A stretch of 64,000 nt of DNA, taken from the NCBI RefSeq assembly GCF_030244015.1, contig NZ_JASSYX010000001.1:1550001-1614000 (forward strand), given 5' to 3'. Positions 50,487-59,846 of this stretch are shown here, piece by piece (within the stretch, counting starts at the first letter, position 1; each line of letters starts with the position of its first letter). The translations under genes and the position numbers were made by a program. This stretch comes from Pedobacter ginsengisoli (GTDB lineage Bacteria; Bacteroidota; Bacteroidia; Sphingobacteriales; Sphingobacteriaceae). A model generated the notes under the pieces. The model searched no databases. It worked only from the letters and a program-made list of their open reading frames with translations, and was not told the DNA's origin.

Positions 50487-52204
50487 TTCATTATAGATTT
50501 AACTTTTTCACTTAATGCTAATTCTGTCTCTTTGAAGCTCGCCTTGTCTTTTAATTTAGTGTTGACACTGCAGTAAAATTTGATCTTTGGCTCTGTACCT
50601 GACGGCCTTGCTGAAATGATGCTGCCATCTTCAGTAATGAACTGAAGTACATCTGATTTGGGCAACTCAAGTTCTTTCTTTTGACCGCTGTGCAGATCGG
50701 TTTCGAAACCGAGTTCGTAATCTTTTAAAGTGGCCACCTTGGATCCCCCAAGTCTGACAGGAGGATTGTTCCTGAATTTCTCCATTAATGCTTTGATCTC
50801 TTCAGCTCCGGTCTTGCCTTTCTTAGTGATAGACACCAGTTCTTCTTTGTAGAAACCATATTGCACATACATGTCCAGCATGGCATCGTACAGGCTGCTG
50901 CCCTTGTCTTTATAAAAAGCGGTCATTTCAGCAATAAAGGCACAGGAAACTACGGCGTCCTTATCTCTTACCAGTTCACCTATCAGGTATCCATAGCTTT
51001 CTTCACCGCCCCCAATAAAGGTTTTTTTTCCTTCCAGGCTGGTCATTAGCTGGCCAATCCATTTGAATCCGGTAAGGGTGTTGTAACAGGTCACATTTTT
51101 TGCTTTTGCGATGGCATCAATCAGGTTGCTGGTCACAATAGTTTTAACTATATACTGATCGCCTGTTAGTTTTCCTTTTTCTTCCCAGGCGCTCAGCAGA
51201 TAACTGATCAGCAGGCTGCCGGTCTGATTACCGTTGAGCAGCACAAATTCACCATCGCTGTTCTTTACCGCAATACCTACTCTGTCGGCATCAGGGTCCG
51301 TAGCCAAGACAAGGTCTGCATCAATCTGCTCTGCTTTTCTGAGCGCCAGTGTAAGGGCTTCCTTTTCTTCCGGGTTTGGATAAACCACAGTAGGGAAGTT
51401 TCCGTCGGGAGTACTTTGTTCTTCAACAAGTGTTACATTCGAAAAGCCAAATTGCGCTAATGCTTTAGGAACGAGTGTGATGCCGGTACCATGTATTGGA
51501 GAGTAGACAATTTTAAGGTCTTTTTGGCGGTCAATGGCTTCCGGAGATACTGATAGGGCAGTGATCTTATCTAGGTAAGATTGGTCCAGATCTTCTCCGA
51601 TAAGCTCAACATTGGCATCGATACGGGTAAATTTAACTTCATCTATGCTTTTTATCTTAGCTACTTCATCCATCACCATCGTATCATCAGGTGCTGTAAA
51701 CTGGCCTCCGTCTGTGCCATACGCTTTATATCCATTGTATTCCTTAGGATTGTGTGAGGCAGTCAGCATCACTCCGCTGCGGCAACCCAGTTCACGGATA
51801 GCGAAAGAAAGTTCCGGTGTTGGCCTTAACGCTTTAAAAAAATAAACATGGATTCCGTTGGCAGAGAATACATCTGCCGTAATACCGGCGAAATAATCAG
51901 AGTTGTTCCTGCTGTCGTGTGCTATAGCTACTTTAATCCTTTCCCCAGGATATTTATGAAGCAAATAGTTGCTCAAGCCCTGAGTCGCGGTTCCGATCGT
52001 ATATTTATTGATCCTGTTAGAGCCAGCCCCCATAATTCCACGCAATCCGCCAGTTCCGAACTCCAGGTTTCTATAAAATGAATCAGTAAGCTCAGTATAA
52101 GATTCCTTATCTAACAGATTCTGTATTTCGGCTTTAGTTTTTTGGTCGTAATTGCCATTGAGCCATTCGTTGATCGTAGTTTGGGTAGCTGTATCTAATT
52201 GCAT
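50471..52204 (-). CDS. Phospho-sugar mutase (phosphoglucomutase/phosphomannomutase)
   Basis: The protein has 577 residues, the PGM2-like size. Domain motifs: FGTGGLRGIMGAGSNRIN, active Ser in MLTASHNPKEYNGYKAY, metal loop ATDPDADRVGIAV, sugar loop GGGEESYGYL, and phosphate loop ISARPSGTEPKIKFY. It interconverts hexose (or pentose) 1- and 6-phosphates, supplying glucose-1-P for envelope sugars or glycogen. Confidence 0.94.
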   Translation of the reverse strand: MQLDTATQTTINEWLNGNYDQKTKAEIQNLLDKESYTELTDSFYRNLEFGTGGLRGIMGAGSNRINKYTIGTATQGLSNYLLHKYPGERIKVAIAHDSRNNSDYFAGITADVFSANGIHVYFFKALRPTPELSFAIRELGCRSGVMLTASHNPKEYNGYKAYGTDGGQFTAPDDTMVMDEVAKIKSIDEVKFTRIDANVELIGEDLDQSYLDKITALSVSPEAIDRQKDLKIVYSPIHGTGITLVPKALAQFGFSNVTLVEEQSTPDGNFPTVVYPNPEEKEALTLALRKAEQIDADLVLATDPDADRVGIAVKNSDGEFVLLNGNQTGSLLISYLLSAWEEKGKLTGDQYIVKTIVTSNLIDAIAKAKNVTCYNTLTGFKWIGQLMTSLEGKKTFIGGGEESYGYLIGELVRDKDAVVSCAFIAEMTAFYKDKGSSLYDAMLDMYVQYGFYKEELVSITKKGKTGAEEIKALMEKFRNNPPVRLGGSKVATLKDYELGFETDLHSGQKKELELPKSDVLQFITEDGSIISARPSGTEPKIKFYCSVNTKLKDKASFKETELALSEKVKSIMNDLEV

Positions 52205-52418
52205 ATGATTTAGGTGTATTATTAACGGAATTATAGAGAAACAAATTGAATATCGTGAAGTTTTGTTGGGTAATTTTATTTAATTTCACGGCCTAATATA
52301 AGTATATAACCATTTTTAATAAAATATTTATTAACCTTTAAAAATTAAACGATTTATAGCGAAGCGTGTAGTAGATAAAACAGCGCGGGTGTGCTATAAA
52401 TTTTAACGATTAACAACG

Positions 52419-53732
52419 ATGAAGATATTAAAGTTTGGAGGAACTTCAGTTGGAAGCCCTGAGCGGATGAAAAAATTGCTGGATATTATTGATCCTGCAG
52501 AGGAACAAATTGTAGTGCTATCGGCGGTGTCCGGTACGACAAATAGTTTAGTGGAAATTTCAGCCAAACTTTTAAAGGAAGATAAACAGGCTGCGTTAAC
52601 ATTGATTAACGCATTGCATCAAAAATATAATGAATTTGTAATAGAGCTTTTGCCGGAAGGTGATTTTCGTGAGCAGGGTCAGGAAGTTGTGGATTATCAT
52701 TTCAATTTCCTGCGTACACTGGTGAATGACCTTTTCACGCCTGTCGAGGAAAAAGTAGTCCTGGCACAGGGCGAGCTGCTTTCTACAACTTTATACCACA
52801 TTTATTTAAAATCCATAGGCGTCTCTTCTGTGTTATTGCCAGCCCTGGATTTTATGAAAACTGATGAAGATAATGAGCCGGATGTTCCCTTTACTACTGC
52901 ACATCTTCAGCCGATTCTGGATCAGAATAAAGGAGTAAAACTGTTTATTACCCAGGGATTCATCTGCAGAAACAGCTTTGGAGAAGTAGATAACCTAAGA
53001 AGAGGGGGAAGTGACTATACAGCTTCGTTATTGGGAGCGGCTATACTTGCAGAGGAAGTCCAGATCTGGACGGACATTGACGGAATGCACAATAATGATC
53101 CAAGGATCGTAAAGGGCACTAAGCCCATAGCGCAGCTTTCTTTTGACGAAGCGGCTGAGCTTGCGTATTTCGGAGCGAAGATTTTGCACCCTCAATCGGT
53201 GTTTCCTGCCCAGAAATATAAAATTCCTGTCAGGTTGTTAAACACGATGGAGCCAAAGGCACCAGGTACACTGATCTCTACTGAAAGCGAGAAAGGTAAG
53301 ATCAAATCTATTGCCGCTAAAGATGGTATTACTGCGATCAAAATTCAGTCGAGCAGGATGTTGCTGGCATATGGCTTCCTTAGACGGGTATTTGAGATCT
53401 TTGAACGTTATAAAACTCCAATTGATATGATCACCACTTCTGAAGTGGCTGTTTCGCTGACTATTGATTTTACAGATAACCTGGATCAGATTGTTGAGGA
53501 ACTGCATGCTTTCGGTAGTGTAGAAATTGATAGTAACCAATCGATAGTGTGTGTGGTGGGTGATTTTAGTGCTTCTAAACATGGCTTTGCTGCACGTGTA
53601 CTGGATGCCATTAAGCACATCCCATTGCGTATGATCTCTTATGGAGGAAGCAGTTATAACATATCGCTGCTCATCAATACAGAAGATAAGAACGAGGCCC
53701 TAAAAAGCTTACATAACCGCCTTTTTGACTAA
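52419..53732 (+). CDS. lysC: Aspartate kinase
   Basis: The protein has 437 residues. The kinase domain has KFGGTSVGSPERM at the N-terminus, GFICRNSFGEVDNLRRGGSDYTA and WTDIDGMHNNDPRIV. Two C-terminal ACT domains (about 300-437) provide feedback control, with STESEKGKIKSIAAKDGITAIKI at their start. First step of the lysine/threonine/methionine branch. It is monofunctional, with no homoserine dehydrogenase part. lysA follows 182 nt later, interrupted by an antisense small gene. Confidence 0.95.
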   Translation: MKILKFGGTSVGSPERMKKLLDIIDPAEEQIVVLSAVSGTTNSLVEISAKLLKEDKQAALTLINALHQKYNEFVIELLPEGDFREQGQEVVDYHFNFLRTLVNDLFTPVEEKVVLAQGELLSTTLYHIYLKSIGVSSVLLPALDFMKTDEDNEPDVPFTTAHLQPILDQNKGVKLFITQGFICRNSFGEVDNLRRGGSDYTASLLGAAILAEEVQIWTDIDGMHNNDPRIVKGTKPIAQLSFDEAAELAYFGAKILHPQSVFPAQKYKIPVRLLNTMEPKAPGTLISTESEKGKIKSIAAKDGITAIKIQSSRMLLAYGFLRRVFEIFERYKTPIDMITTSEVAVSLTIDFTDNLDQIVEELHAFGSVEIDSNQSIVCVVGDFSASKHGFAARVLDAIKHIPLRMISYGGSSYNISLLINTEDKNEALKSLHNRLFD

Positions 53733-53736
53733 AAGG

Positions 53737-53913
53737 TTATCGCTTTTTAAACCAGATCAAAATGCCAATGAATATAAAAATGAGTATAAGAAAGAGCCTT
53801 AATCTTTTGTTGTACTCATTTGTACTGATCTTTTGATTTTTATAATCGGCATAATTACCGATGTAGATCAGGCCCAGAATAAGTAAAAAGAATACAATAA
53901 GAAATTTGAACAT
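53737..53913 (-). CDS. 58-residue two-helix membrane protein, antisense between lysC and lysA
   Basis: The minus-strand frame from ATG at 53913 to TAA at 53737 encodes a protein with two strong membrane helices (about 2-20, FLIVFFLLILGLIYIG; and 40-54, LFLILIFIFIGILIW), a charged hairpin between (DYKNQKISTNEYNKRLRL) and a basic KKR end. The start codon is 1 nt from the lysA start on the other strand (CATTATG). No family recognised. The regular two-helix topology with a positively charged tail argues for a real gene. Confidence 0.65.
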   Translation of the reverse strand: MFKFLIVFFLLILGLIYIGNYADYKNQKISTNEYNKRLRLFLILIFIFIGILIWFKKR

Positions 53914-53914
53914 T

Positions 53915-55069
53915 ATGTTTTCTAATAAAGATATAGAACAGTTCGCAAATTTAGAAACACCTTTCTATTATTACGATCTTAATTTACTGCAGCGAACCCT
54001 AAGCGATTGCTCGGAAGCTGCGAAAGTATATAATTTTCATGTTCATTATGCCATGAAAGCTAATTTCAATACTAAAGTATTGCAAAAAATCAAATTAACG
54101 GGATTTGGTGCTGACTGTGTAAGTGGTGGAGAGGTAAGTAAGGCAATTGAAATCGGCTTTGATAAAAAACAGGTTGTTTTTGCTGGCGTGGGAAAGTCAG
54201 ATAAGGAAATTAATAATGCTTTAGATCAGGACATATTCTGCTTTAACGTAGAATCTGTTCAGGAGCTTGCGGTGATTAATGAACTCGCTGCCGTTAAAGG
54301 AAAAATAGCCAGGGTGGCAATAAGGATCAACCCCAATGTAGATGCACACACGCATCACAACATTACTACAGGTTTGGATGAGAATAAGTTTGGTGTAAAT
54401 TCATGGGATTTGCCTGCCTGTGCGGAGACATTAAAAGTTTCTGAGCATATTGAATTCATAGGTATTCATTTCCACATCGGATCCCAGATTACCAATCTTG
54501 ATGTATATAAAAACTTATGTGTCCGTGTAAATGAATTTGCACTTTGGTTTGAGGAAAGGGGCTTTACGGTTAAGTTATTAAACGTAGGGGGTGGTTTGGG
54601 GATCGATTATCATCATCCGGAACAGCAAATTCCGGATTTTGCGGGCTACTTTAAGATCTTTTCAGATTTTTTGGAAGTTAAACCAGGCCAGGAAGTACAT
54701 TTTGAACTTGGAAGGGCATTGGTCGGACAATGTGCATCTCTCATCAGTAAAGTGCTATACGTAAAGAATGGGAAGAAGAAAAACTTTGTTGTATTAGATG
54801 CGGGAATGACCGAACTGATGCGTCCGGCTTTATACCAGGCTTACCATAAAATTGAGAATTTAACAAGGGGCAATAAGGTTGCGTTAAAATATGATATCGT
54901 AGGGCCCATTTGCGAAAGTACAGACTGCTTTGGAAAAGAAGTGGAGCAGCCTGTAACTTTTAGAGGTGACTTGTACGCGATAAGAAGTGCAGGTGCCTAT
55001 GGAGAAGTTATGGCTTCCAAATATAACCTCAGGGATGAGATCAGATTTGTTTATAGCGAAGATATTTAG
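53915..55069 (+). CDS. lysA: Diaminopimelate decarboxylase
   Basis: The protein has 384 residues from the ATG at 53915 (the frame opens at a TTG three codons earlier). A fold-III PLP enzyme: PLP Lys48 in HYAMKANFNTKVL, GIHFHIGSQI, LLNVGGGLGIDYHH, ELGRALVGQC, and VGPICESTDCFGKE (substrate-binding Cys). It makes L-lysine from meso-diaminopimelate, the last step of the pathway begun by lysC. It overlaps the convergent SRPBCC gene by 4 nt. Confidence 0.96.
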   Translation: MFSNKDIEQFANLETPFYYYDLNLLQRTLSDCSEAAKVYNFHVHYAMKANFNTKVLQKIKLTGFGADCVSGGEVSKAIEIGFDKKQVVFAGVGKSDKEINNALDQDIFCFNVESVQELAVINELAAVKGKIARVAIRINPNVDAHTHHNITTGLDENKFGVNSWDLPACAETLKVSEHIEFIGIHFHIGSQITNLDVYKNLCVRVNEFALWFEERGFTVKLLNVGGGLGIDYHHPEQQIPDFAGYFKIFSDFLEVKPGQEVHFELGRALVGQCASLISKVLYVKNGKKKNFVVLDAGMTELMRPALYQAYHKIENLTRGNKVALKYDIVGPICESTDCFGKEVEQPVTFRGDLYAIRSAGAYGEVMASKYNLRDEIRFVYSEDI

Positions 55070-55446
55070 TCTTCAAAGAAGTCTTGCAGCCCGCCGAGGT
55101 AGTATTCGTTAATGCCTGAAGTAAAATCGTCATAATCCTGATCCGGTATATTAGTTTGTACAAATTCCAGTGAGGTGCCTTTTTTGTCAGCATGCAATTT
55201 AATAGTGACAATAGAGGGCTCGTTTTCTTCACCAAAATACCATTGCTGTACAATCTTTTTGCCATAATCGAATTCAAGGTTTCTGCCTGAAATGTCGCCA
55301 TCCCAAAATGAAAACTCTGTTCCGGGTTCTTCTGTAAATTCTACTTCGGCACCGGTCCATAATTGAATGCTTTGTGCTTTGGTCAATGCGAGATAAACTT
55401 CTTCAGGAGAGGCAGGGAAGTAATAGTATTTTTTAAAAGTTTTCAT
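55066..55446 (-). CDS. SRPBCC (START-like, AHSA1-type) domain protein
   Basis: The protein has 126 residues from the ATG at 55446 (another start at 55455 adds three residues). The pattern YYYFPASPEEVYLALTKAQSI, then WTGAEVEFTEEPGTEFSFWDGDISGR matches the small-ligand or Hsp90-cochaperone-like fold. Ligand unknown. It overlaps the 3' end of the upstream transglutaminase gene by 14 nt, so they are coupled. Confidence 0.82.
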   Translation of the reverse strand: MKTFKKYYYFPASPEEVYLALTKAQSIQLWTGAEVEFTEEPGTEFSFWDGDISGRNLEFDYGKKIVQQWYFGEENEPSIVTIKLHADKKGTSLEFVQTNIPDQDYDDFTSGINEYYLGGLQDFFED

Positions 55447-58129
55447 TGTTGTCATTTGTTTCTGTTAAAGATTTTAATTGCGTATGCTCCTCCCTTTTCG
55501 CATAAAAATGCTCATAATACTCAGTCAGGCTCAATTGCCACACAGATTTAGGATAAGTAAATACAAATGTCTGTTTTACACGTTCAGACTTTAATAGATA
55601 CCACACGAAAATAATACAATAGATTAGTGATCCAAAAACACTTCCTAAATCTTTTGGGCTTACAAACGTTTTGCCTAAAATAGAGTTCATAGACAATGCA
55701 ATTGCGATATCAAAAATAAGAAATGTCAAATGGCCAATGGTTATAATAATGAAATGTTTTGGGAAACTCTTCCTTCGTTGAAAAAACAATACCAGACAAA
55801 ATACACTATATACAAATAAAAGGGCATATATAATGGCTTCTGCGATGAATGTGAACTTAAGCAGGTCCTCCCAATTCCCAAAATTAGCCAATCCATTCCA
55901 AACCTCTTTTTTGAACATCTGTAGGAGAAATGGGCCAATTAGAAGCATTATCGGAAAAATTACGACTCTTATTGCAATTAAGACCAGCCAGCCACCTATT
56001 GGGAGTGCATTGGCAATATCCTTTATAATAAATGGTTCATTTTTTTTATACAACTTTAAGAAGAAGAAGGCCGACGCCGCAAGAAAAAGCAGGTATGGGA
56101 TTAGCATATAAAAATTTATACGGTTATTAGCATCTGCTGTTCCTCCGCGTTTGATATAGTGGGTCAGGTATTCATCAATCTTCTTGATATCCTTTGCATA
56201 ATCTTTGATCTTATCGTTCTCAAGATAGCCGGCTGAGTTGCGAAAAGTGTAGCTAAACTTTATCTCTCTCGGACGTTGTATATGATACATATCAAAATAA
56301 TAGCTATCATTTTCAATCTGGAATGTATCATCACCAACAGGTACGTCATAAGGCATGTCTACAGTAATATTTTGTTCAATATTGATATAGTCTTTTAAAG
56401 CCAATGGGGCGAGTCTCTTTTTTGTAGTAATTTTCCTCAGTTCAGAACTGATCAAATCCCCATAAAAATAAACCAGCTGATCTTTGATTTCATCGTTCTC
56501 AGTCCAGATGTCGCCAATTTCATATGATTCCGTCACTTCAATTACATTCCCGTCTTCGTTGTCCTCTATTTTTATCTGTTCCTTCGTTTCGATTTCAGGG
56601 TATAATTTGGCCAGGTATTCCAGAAAACTTTTCTCCATCCCGTCTACCCCTGATTCAGCGATCTGACGCCTCAATTCATCTGCATAATTATCAGAGTATA
56701 TGCTGGTGACCAATAAAGAAGATTTTGTTGCAGAGACGGTATCTGTTAAATTGAATCTAAGGTTCGCAATTAGTTTGCCCAATGGCTTTCTTTCTATTTT
56801 TTCTAAAGCATTAACCCCCTTTTTAATAACAAGCACTGAACCATAATCGGGCGCGTAAAAACTATCGAAAGTCCCTCGCTGATAACTTATAGTCGGATCT
56901 ATCCATGTTTTATAATTGCTGTAATCCACCAATACGATTACATGATTAAAAACAAATGGACTAGGTAGATATTCGTCTGTTTTTACGGTCGTGTAAGTGT
57001 TTGCATAAGTCATGTATGCGTTAATGCCTTGTGCTTTGAGAAGGTGGACCAGTAGTAATGATTTGTCTTTACAATCTCCGTAACGCTGTAAAAGAACCTT
57101 TTCAGGGGAATTTGGCTGATGAGAATAAATACCCATCTCGATACCCATGTATCTGATCTCATCTTGCACGAAACGTGTCGCAAGTGTAATGTACTTTTTT
57201 AGATCAGCACCTGATTTTGCTCTTAATTCTTTAACTGTTTTATCCGTCAGTGGAGTACTGAGATTAGAATAATCGTTAATAGAAAGTGCCCATTCTACAA
57301 CTTCGTTCCAACTTTTATACTCTGTAAGTTGGGTTCTTTTCAATGGATTATACCAAGTGGGTTCATAGTCAGCAGCCCGGTAAGTTTTGGTAAGCGTACT
57401 TTCCCATTCGTAAACTTTTAAACCATTCTTTTCTGAAATTTGGGGATTTTTATTGAAATTGAAATTCTTAAGGGCTAATGAGCGGGATTTGCTGAAAATG
57501 ATAGCGTTGTAAATATGTCCTAAGCTGCTGGAGCCCTCAAAATAGTAAGTATCAGCGTATTTTTTACCGAATACAGGATTTAGCCCTGTGATTGTATATG
57601 AAAATTCTATACGATCGCCTTTTCTCACGTCATCCAAAAGCATAAAAGCATCAAAAGTACCGCTATATATAAATCTTGATAGTTCTTTTTCAGTCTGTAA
57701 TAACTTAAAATCACTGATCCTTAGTTGATTGGAGGGCTTTCCATTGCGCCACACCAGTATCTTATGGAAAATTAGTTTTTGGAAACTGGGATCGTAAGTA
57801 ACCGAGATCTGAGACCCATTCTGCACTCCGGCGTCAGATACAATTTCCCTAATCAAATGATGATAATCTTCATGTAATTCCAGATGGCTTTGACTTTCAT
57901 AGAACGAAGCGAAATATCCTTCAGAAATATCCTTGGATAACGGCCTTAAGTTCTTTGGCTTTACTTTAATGATCCATGAAGGTTCTTTAGGGTTTACAAA
58001 AAAGTTCTTTTGTTGTCCCTGTGTAAGATTGGCAGCTGCGGACAGCAATAAAAGAATCACAAGGACTTTTATCGAGAAGAAAAGGCCATATAAACGCACG
58101 AATAGCGTTGAGAGCGTATTACAAAACAT
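55433..58129 (-). CDS. DUF3857/transglutaminase-like protein with C-terminal membrane helices
   Basis: The protein has 898 residues: signal or anchor helix (about 17-38), DUF3857 domain (about 60-240), transglutaminase core (about 300-420) with Cys in RYGDCKDKSLLLVHLL, His in FVFNHVIVLVD and Asp in WIDPT, a beta C-domain, and four or five membrane helices from about 680 (LIPYLLFLAASAFFFLKLY) to about 860. The triad is complete, so protease or crosslinking activity is possible. Substrate unknown; envelope location is clear. Confidence 0.88.
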   Translation of the reverse strand: MFCNTLSTLFVRLYGLFFSIKVLVILLLLSAAANLTQGQQKNFFVNPKEPSWIIKVKPKNLRPLSKDISEGYFASFYESQSHLELHEDYHHLIREIVSDAGVQNGSQISVTYDPSFQKLIFHKILVWRNGKPSNQLRISDFKLLQTEKELSRFIYSGTFDAFMLLDDVRKGDRIEFSYTITGLNPVFGKKYADTYYFEGSSSLGHIYNAIIFSKSRSLALKNFNFNKNPQISEKNGLKVYEWESTLTKTYRAADYEPTWYNPLKRTQLTEYKSWNEVVEWALSINDYSNLSTPLTDKTVKELRAKSGADLKKYITLATRFVQDEIRYMGIEMGIYSHQPNSPEKVLLQRYGDCKDKSLLLVHLLKAQGINAYMTYANTYTTVKTDEYLPSPFVFNHVIVLVDYSNYKTWIDPTISYQRGTFDSFYAPDYGSVLVIKKGVNALEKIERKPLGKLIANLRFNLTDTVSATKSSLLVTSIYSDNYADELRRQIAESGVDGMEKSFLEYLAKLYPEIETKEQIKIEDNEDGNVIEVTESYEIGDIWTENDEIKDQLVYFYGDLISSELRKITTKKRLAPLALKDYINIEQNITVDMPYDVPVGDDTFQIENDSYYFDMYHIQRPREIKFSYTFRNSAGYLENDKIKDYAKDIKKIDEYLTHYIKRGGTADANNRINFYMLIPYLLFLAASAFFFLKLYKKNEPFIIKDIANALPIGGWLVLIAIRVVIFPIMLLIGPFLLQMFKKEVWNGLANFGNWEDLLKFTFIAEAIIYALLFVYSVFCLVLFFQRRKSFPKHFIIITIGHLTFLIFDIAIALSMNSILGKTFVSPKDLGSVFGSLIYCIIFVWYLLKSERVKQTFVFTYPKSVWQLSLTEYYEHFYAKREEHTQLKSLTETNDNNENF

Positions 58130-58164
58130 AACTTTATATAATTCAGAGCAGCTAATGTATAAAT

Positions 58165-59355
58165 TTATTTAAAAGCATTCATACCAGTTACATCCATTCC
58201 GGTAATTAATAAGTGAATATCATGGGTGCCTTCATAAGTTACCACTGATTCCAGGTTCATCATGTGCCTCATAATCGAATATTCCCCGGTTATGCCCATG
58301 CCGCCAAGCATTTGCCTTGCATTTCTGGCAATCTCCAGTGCAATTTCAACACTGTTTCTTTTAGCCATAGAAATTTGCTCTGCTGTAGCTCTGTTTTCAC
58401 TTTTCAACACGCCTAAACGCCACACGAGCAATTGCCCCTTGGTGATCTCTGTAATCATTTCAGCTAATTTCTTTTGTTGCAGCTGAAAGCCACCGATCGG
58501 TTTTCCAAATTGTATCCTTTCTTTTGAATAACGGAGTGCGGTGTCATAGCAGTCCATTGCCGCACCTAATGCGCCCCATGCAATGCCATACCTGGCCTGG
58601 TTCAGACAACCAAGAGGGCCTTTTAGACCGCTAATCTCCGGAAATACATTTTCCTTCGGGATCTTTACATTGTCAAATACTAGTTCGCCGGTTGCTGAAG
58701 CCCTTAAACTCCATTTTCCATGTGTTTCAGGAGTGGTAAAACCATCCATGCCGCGTTCTACAACCATCCCCCTGATCTTACCTGCCTCGTTCCTTGCCCA
58801 AACTACCGCAATGTCGGCAAATGGAGCGTTGGAGATCCACATCTTCGCACCATTCAGTATATAGTGACTGCCATTATCTTTAATATTGGTCACCATGCCC
58901 CCCGGGTTCGATCCGTGATCGGGTTCAGTCAATCCAAAACAGCCCATCAGTTCCCCGTTTGCCAGTTTAGGCAGATATTTCATGCGCTGTTCTTCAGTGC
59001 CATAAGCAAAAATAGGATACATGACCAGCGATCCCTGTACGGAGGCCGTGGACCTGATTCCCGAATCACCACGCTCGATTTCCTGCATCAGAATCCCGTA
59101 TGCGGTGTAATCCAGACCTGCTCCTCCATATTCTACCGGAATAGTTGGCCCAAACGCACCGATCTCTGAAAGACCCTTGATCAGGTGTTTGGGGAACTCC
59201 GCCCGCTGTGCATAATCTTCTATAATTGGACTTACTTCTTTTTTGATCCATTCTCTTGCTGTGGCCCTGATCAACTTATGTTCATCGGTGAGTAATTCAT
59301 CGAGTAAATAATAATCGGGAGATTCGTAAAGGTCTTTTTTGGCGGATTTATTCAT
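58165..59355 (-). CDS. Glutaryl-CoA dehydrogenase-like acyl-CoA dehydrogenase
   Basis: The protein has 396 residues. Acyl-CoA dehydrogenase motifs: GAFGPTIPVEYGGAGLDY, GCFGLTEPDHGSNPGGM, KMWISNAPFADIAVVWA, ARYGIAWGALGAAMD, and the catalytic Glu in VVTYEGTHDIHLLITG. The Gly/Arg pattern SIRSTASVQGSLVMYPI is characteristic of glutaryl-CoA dehydrogenase (decarboxylating, glutaryl-CoA to crotonyl-CoA) in lysine breakdown. It is monocistronic by layout. Confidence 0.9.
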   Translation of the reverse strand: MNKSAKKDLYESPDYYLLDELLTDEHKLIRATAREWIKKEVSPIIEDYAQRAEFPKHLIKGLSEIGAFGPTIPVEYGGAGLDYTAYGILMQEIERGDSGIRSTASVQGSLVMYPIFAYGTEEQRMKYLPKLANGELMGCFGLTEPDHGSNPGGMVTNIKDNGSHYILNGAKMWISNAPFADIAVVWARNEAGKIRGMVVERGMDGFTTPETHGKWSLRASATGELVFDNVKIPKENVFPEISGLKGPLGCLNQARYGIAWGALGAAMDCYDTALRYSKERIQFGKPIGGFQLQQKKLAEMITEITKGQLLVWRLGVLKSENRATAEQISMAKRNSVEIALEIARNARQMLGGMGITGEYSIMRHMMNLESVVTYEGTHDIHLLITGMDVTGMNAFK

Positions 59356-59453
59356 TGTTTACACTATATTTGGTCAGGAATCAGCTGTACCCTTCAAAGG
59401 TAATCATTTACCGCAAGGCAAGTTAAAAGCAAAGAATAATTTAATTTTCATTA

Positions 59454-59840
59454 ATGAGCGATAATCTAAAATATATTCAAACTGTTGCGCTTAGAGACGT
59501 AAAATGTTTTGCATTTCACGGATATTATCCGGAAGAACAGCTTACCGGGATTTATTTTATGGTAGATGCAATAGTTACTTTTGAACCCGACGATGATACG
59601 GAGAACCTGTTGCGCACGGTGAATTATGAAGTTTTAAATACCATCATCCTGGAGGAGATGAAGCGTACGCAAAAGATGCTGGAGACTGTAGTAAAGAATA
59701 TTCTGGACAGAGTTGTAAAAAGCTACCCCTTTGTGCATTCCGCAGAGGTCGGCATTAGAAAACTAAATCCTCCGATGCCTGGACAAATAGGACATTCTTT
59801 CGTGCAGCTGAGCTACTGTAATCCATCAACAAAGAAGTAA
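59454..59840 (+). CDS. folB: Dihydroneopterin aldolase
   Basis: The protein has 128 residues. FolB signatures: VALRDVKCFAFHGYYPEEQLTG, active Glu/Tyr region at the start, VNYEVLNTIILEEM and the Lys in GIRKLNPPMPG. It cleaves dihydroneopterin to the hydroxymethylpterin and glycolaldehyde in folate synthesis. The following GlcD-like gene begins 6 nt later; interestingly, glycolaldehyde oxidation leads to glycolate, a substrate of that enzyme family. Confidence 0.93.
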   Translation: MSDNLKYIQTVALRDVKCFAFHGYYPEEQLTGIYFMVDAIVTFEPDDDTENLLRTVNYEVLNTIILEEMKRTQKMLETVVKNILDRVVKSYPFVHSAEVGIRKLNPPMPGQIGHSFVQLSYCNPSTKK

Positions 59841-59846
59841 CAACGA

